From Candidatus Uhrbacteria bacterium RIFOXYC2_FULL_47_19 (GTDB taxonomy: Bacteria; Patescibacteriota; Patescibacteriia; SG8-24): a stretch of 55,706 nt of DNA. Below are positions 53,557-55,706 of the stretch, one piece after another; positions within the stretch are counted from its first letter, which is position 1, and each line of letters opens with the position of its first letter. The translations under genes were made by a program, and so were the position numbers. The stretch spans positions 1 through 55,706 of the forward strand of contig MGFG01000026.1 of assembly GCA_001791745.1 (NCBI GenBank). Reading direction: 5' to 3'. The notes beneath the pieces are model-generated. The model saw only the letters and a list, made by a program, of their open reading frames with translations, did no database searches and was not told the DNA's origin.

Positions 53557-54374
53557 CTTTCTTTTTCTTCGCCTAAAAGAAAAACTTCGTCGCCAACTTT
53601 TGTGCCTTTGTGAGCAAAGAGTATTAGACTTTGCTTTGAAGTTTTTACTTCTTCTTGTCCGTCAATTCCGATAAGTTGATTTTCTTTCAACACCTCAAAA
53701 TTCTCAAATAGCTTCGACAAAGTAAATTTATCTGTTTTTGCGAAATATTTTTTGAACATTCGAACGTAGGCCTGTTTTTGCGGAATAAGATTATTTTTTA
53801 TGTGTCCTCTCGCTTTCAGAAAAGCAAAAACACTTTCTTCCGCTATTTTTATTGATTGTGGATCTTTCATGTAGCCACACTCCAAGCATATTCCCACTTT
53901 CCCAATACTGTTCATGTAATAATCTGTTCCACCCGGTTCTACTTTGTCGAAGCCAGACACTACAAGGTTAATTGGAAAAAATTTTACAATTTCTTTTGCA
54001 TTTGCTTCGCAAATTGCAAACGCCTTACTGTTTGGGATAGAGCTTGCATGTATATCGAGAAGTGCCTCGGCTTCGTTAAGATAATTTTTCAGAAATTGGG
54101 CGCGACCATATTCATAACTTTCTTTCTCACTTGTGGTAAATTGTTCATTGCGATTGAACATTCTATTCAAGTTGACTTCTGTATATCGTTTGTTCGTTTC
54201 AATCGCTCGCGGGTTTCCATAGCCAAATAAAACTGTCCCGCGCTCAATTTCGAGGTTTGGTAAAATTTTTTCCAATGCTTCCACTCCGCATTTTTCGTCA
54301 CCATGCACACCAACTAGAACGATACTGATCGTCCCTTTTTCTCTACCGTTGAGTTGAATTATTTTTTCAAACAT
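53547..54374 (-). CDS. AstE/AspA-like zinc deacylase
   Basis: 275 residues of the succinylglutamate desuccinylase/aspartoacylase branch of M14 peptidases. Zinc ligands: His24 and Glu27 in GVHGDEKCG and the His of LLDIHASS near 110. YGNPRAIETNKRYTEVNLNR (about 51-71) is the family substrate motif, with LECGYMKDP later. These enzymes cut N-acyl amino acids. Convergent with the GCS2-like gene and started from a leaderless-type promoter. A pair that makes and breaks an amino-acid amide is an attractive idea, but it is inference. AT-rich, unlike the GC-richer ligase gene. Confidence 0.82.
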   Translation of the reverse strand: MFEKIIQLNGREKGTISIVLVGVHGDEKCGVEALEKILPNLEIERGTVLFGYGNPRAIETNKRYTEVNLNRMFNRNEQFTTSEKESYEYGRAQFLKNYLNEAEALLDIHASSIPNSKAFAICEANAKEIVKFFPINLVVSGFDKVEPGGTDYYMNSIGKVGICLECGYMKDPQSIKIAEESVFAFLKARGHIKNNLIPQKQAYVRMFKKYFAKTDKFTLSKLFENFEVLKENQLIGIDGQEEVKTSKQSLILFAHKGTKVGDEVFLLGEEKESLV

Positions 54375-54380
54375 ACTGGC

Positions 54381-54409
54381 ACTTTAACAAACTAAAGCAA
54401 CCAGGTCAA
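54381..54409 (-). promoter_or_regulatory. Leaderless-type promoter of the deacylase gene
   Basis: On the minus strand TTGACC (54404-54409), 17 bp, TAAAGT (54381-54386), then GCCAGT and the ATG at 54374. Same spacing and box as at 52172-52206. Confidence 0.65.
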
Positions 54410-54540
54410 GAGGAGTGAATGCCGTTGGGAATTTCGCAATGTCGCCAGCGTTGGGTTGGGTGGGACAATGGCGACCAAAAGTATAAATGGCTATAATAAT
54501 TGCTTCTGCCGTCCAGCTCTTTCGAAAAAGAGACTGGACT

Positions 54541-54719
54541 TCCAAAACAAAAATTTTCTTTTCCTTTTTTGAAAAATTGGGGGGGGGCGCGAAATCGAAA
54601 AAATTGGAGGAAAATTTTTCTGTTTTGAAACGCAAATTTCTCAAAAATTTGCGAGCGAAAGCGGAGCGAAATGAAACACTTTCTCAAATGTTCTCTTCAA
54701 AAAAAGTTCGAGCTTCCGC
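54541..54719 (-). repeat. Long inverted repeat, right arm
   Basis: Reverse complement of 51821-51997 with a G run of 9 instead of 7. Its last six bases also begin the right copy of the 57-bp direct repeat. The spacer 54410-54540 shows only a short hairpin (CTCTTTTTCGAAAGAG on the minus strand). Confidence 0.92.
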
Positions 54720-54770
54720 CTCGAACGAAACGGCCGCCACCCGCAAGAGGTGACGGCCATTTCGTGGAGC
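54714..54770 (+). repeat. 57-bp direct hairpin repeat, right copy
   Basis: Differs from 51755-51811 at three positions, two of which are compensating or near the stem, so the hairpin persists. No gene ends just upstream of it on the plus strand, which makes a pure terminator role less likely here. Confidence 0.8.
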
Positions 54771-54783
54771 GGGTGACGGGAAT
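54765..54783 (+). repeat. 19-bp copy of the tRNA-Gly 3' end
   Basis: Identical to 54973-54991, which holds the CCA and acceptor end of tRNA-Gly. Duplicated tRNA 3' ends of this length are typical of attachment sites, but no integrase lies between the copies. Confidence 0.6.
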
Positions 54784-54872
54784 TTCGCGTTGCGGTCCGA
54801 TCCATCTGGACTGGACCGCTTCCTTGCCTGGGTTGCGTCCGGTCCTGCACTAGTTCGGACCGGCCGACGCTC

Positions 54873-54904
54873 GGCTCGTCGTTCCTAGATAGGAACAACG
54901 AGCC
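54873..54904. other. Strong hairpin of unknown role
   Basis: GGCTCGTCGTTCCTA pairs with TAGGAACAACGAGCC with one mismatch. No T run. The surrounding stretch 54784-54940 shows no gene. Confidence 0.5.
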
Positions 54905-54943
54905 TCACTTTCAACCCGTTCGATTCCCATATTATCTGCAACT

Positions 54944-54969
54944 CAAAACCGGCCTGTTGGCCGGTTTTG
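54944..54969. terminator. Terminator after the tRNA cluster
   Basis: Perfect 11-bp stem CAAAACCGGCC/GGCCGGTTTTG with loop TGTT; it lies just past the 3' end of the minus-strand tRNA-Gly. Confidence 0.8.
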
Positions 54970-54972
54970 GCA

Positions 54973-55046
54973 TGGAGCGGGTGACGGGAATCGAACCCAC
55001 GTAGCCACCTTGGAAGAGTGGTGTTCTACCATTGAACTACACCCGC
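54973..55046 (-). tRNA. tRNA-Gly (anticodon TCC)
   Basis: Acceptor GCGGGTG/CACCCGC, discriminator T as expected for glycine, CCA encoded at 54973-54975. Anticodon stem CCACT/GGTGG with loop CTTCCAA gives TCC. Confidence 0.95.
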
Positions 55047-55076
55047 TTATTTTTATTTACTTCAATAACAGTTGAG

Positions 55077-55152
55077 TGGTCGGGGCGGGGAGATTCGAAC
55101 TCCCAATCCCTTGCTCCCAAAGCAAGTGCCTTAGCCATTAGGCCACGCCCCG
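55077..55152 (-). tRNA. tRNA-Pro (anticodon TGG)
   Basis: Acceptor CGGGGCG/CGCCCCG with the C1:G72 pair typical of proline tRNA, discriminator A and encoded CCA. Stem CTTGC/GCAAG with loop TTTGGGA gives TGG. Confidence 0.95.
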
Positions 55153-55185
55153 TCGCAACAAATCTTAGCAAAAATCGACTTTCCA

Positions 55186-55222
55186 TGGTGCCGAGGGCCA
55201 GGATTGAACTGGCGACACGAGG
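55186..55222 (-). pseudogene. tRNA-Phe 3' half
   Basis: Identical to the last 37 bases of the intact tRNA-Phe, including CCA, T arm and most of the 3' anticodon stem. The match stops one base into the stem. The sequence before it (on the minus strand) is unrelated. Confidence 0.85.
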
Positions 55223-55249
55223 CCCCAGCGAAGAACTTTTTCCAGATCG

Positions 55250-55324
55250 TGGTGCCGAGGGCCAGGATTGAACTGGCGACACGAGGATTTTCAGTCCTCT
55301 GCTCTACCACTGAGCTACCTCGGC
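55250..55324 (-). tRNA. tRNA-Phe (anticodon GAA)
   Basis: 75 bases. Acceptor GCCGAGG/CCTCGGC, D stem GCTC/GAGC, anticodon stem GAGGA/TCCTC with loop CTGAAAA giving GAA, T stem GCCAG/CTGGC, A and CCA. Confidence 0.95.
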
Positions 55325-55386
55325 ACGCACCACGGTCTGGGAAATGTTTTAAGCGGATAAAATATGGCCGCACGCGCTAGCGTGCT

Positions 55387-55417
55387 GTCCTCTGCTCTAC
55401 CACTGAGCTACCTCGGC
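55387..55417 (-). pseudogene. tRNA-Phe 5' half
   Basis: Identical to the first 31 bases of the intact tRNA-Phe: acceptor 5' strand, D arm, 5' anticodon stem and the first loop base. It then continues into an unrelated hairpin (GCACGC, TAGC, GCGTGC). Together with the 3' half it lacks just seven bases of the anticodon loop. The stretch 55419-55530 shows no gene. Confidence 0.85.
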
Positions 55418-55530
55418 ATTACGGAAAGCCGATTTTTTATCTTTTCAAGTTGACCATTTTGTTTTTCGGGTTAGATAGTCAGAGTTGATAATCGACTTAA
55501 ACTATCGATCTATCTAGCTAGCCTTGATCT

Positions 55531-55706
<176 letters not shown>

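Larger units (their letters stand above)
51821..54719. mobile_element. Inverted-repeat-bounded cassette without visible transposase
   Basis: A 2.9-kb segment bounded by near-identical 177/179-bp inverted repeats. Cargo: TrpR/YerC-like regulator (52207, plus), GCS2-like ligase (52633, plus) and AstE/AspA-like deacylase (53547-54374, minus). Both outer genes start from matching leaderless-type promoters pointing inward. No transposase, integrase or resolvase is coded inside. It could be a non-autonomous transposon, an invertible segment or a decayed island; an assembly artefact at repeats must also be ruled out. The right end lies about 250 bp from a tRNA cluster. Confidence 0.6.

Noticed and set aside
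55032-55373. Short open frames across the tRNA cluster
   Set aside because: They translate tRNA genes and their fragments.

Overview
The window looks like a chromosomal segment of a small-genome bacterium of the Patescibacteria (CPR) type; this is an inference from style, not a placement. Pointers are large secreted fibronectin-like, S74-chaperone and 'GKPVIYLYP' surface proteins, a Wzy_C/TPR membrane protein, a polymerase I with a decayed proofreading domain, mixed use of Shine-Dalgarno sites, and core genes scattered in short runs. UGA is used as a normal stop (for example at 9656 and 30586), so the standard bacterial code applies.

Layout. 180-5478: replication and repair (polA, holA) converging on rpsT and rmuC. 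5479-6551: an AT-rich gap with tRNA-Arg(CCT), tRNA-Ala(CGC) and a cluster of DnaA-box-like sites that could be a replication origin. 6552-19440: a surface cassette of two WxL-like secreted proteins, a DUF916-like membrane protein, a 1932-residue adhesin-like protein and a 1218-residue fibre-like protein with an S74 chaperone domain; then an O-antigen-ligase-like protein (19621-22074). 22075-24613: palindromic REP-like repeats around tRNA-Ala(GGC) and ychF. 24614-29395: a small zinc-ribbon protein, a Trm11-like methyltransferase, rpsF-ssb-rpsR, and epmA-efp. 29494-35241: poorly known genes, GC-richer from about 30.2 kb, including a 'GKPVIYLYP' protein and a MEMO1-CapA fusion. 35361-39443 (minus strand): recA, a RodZ-like protein, ftsK. 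39450-40339: an unassigned structured RNA and a long rpoB leader. 40340-49257: rpoB, rpoC, yebC, ruvC. 49361-51693: an L,D-transpeptidase and an ABC-type ATPase.

The most unusual part is 51821-54719. Two inverted repeats of 177 and 179 bp, identical apart from a C/G run, enclose a TrpR/YerC-like regulator, a GCS2-like glutamate-cysteine ligase homologue and an AstE/AspA-like deacylase. The regulator and the deacylase have the same promoter layout, TTGACY-N17-TAAAGT-GCCAGT-ATG, which predicts leaderless mRNAs, and an attenuator-like hairpin pair lies between regulator and ligase. No transposase or recombinase is visible. The cassette sits beside a tRNA cluster (Gly, Pro, Phe) rich in tRNA fragments: a tRNA-Phe cut at the anticodon loop into two halves around an intact copy, and a tandem array of tRNA 3' halves running off the end of the window.
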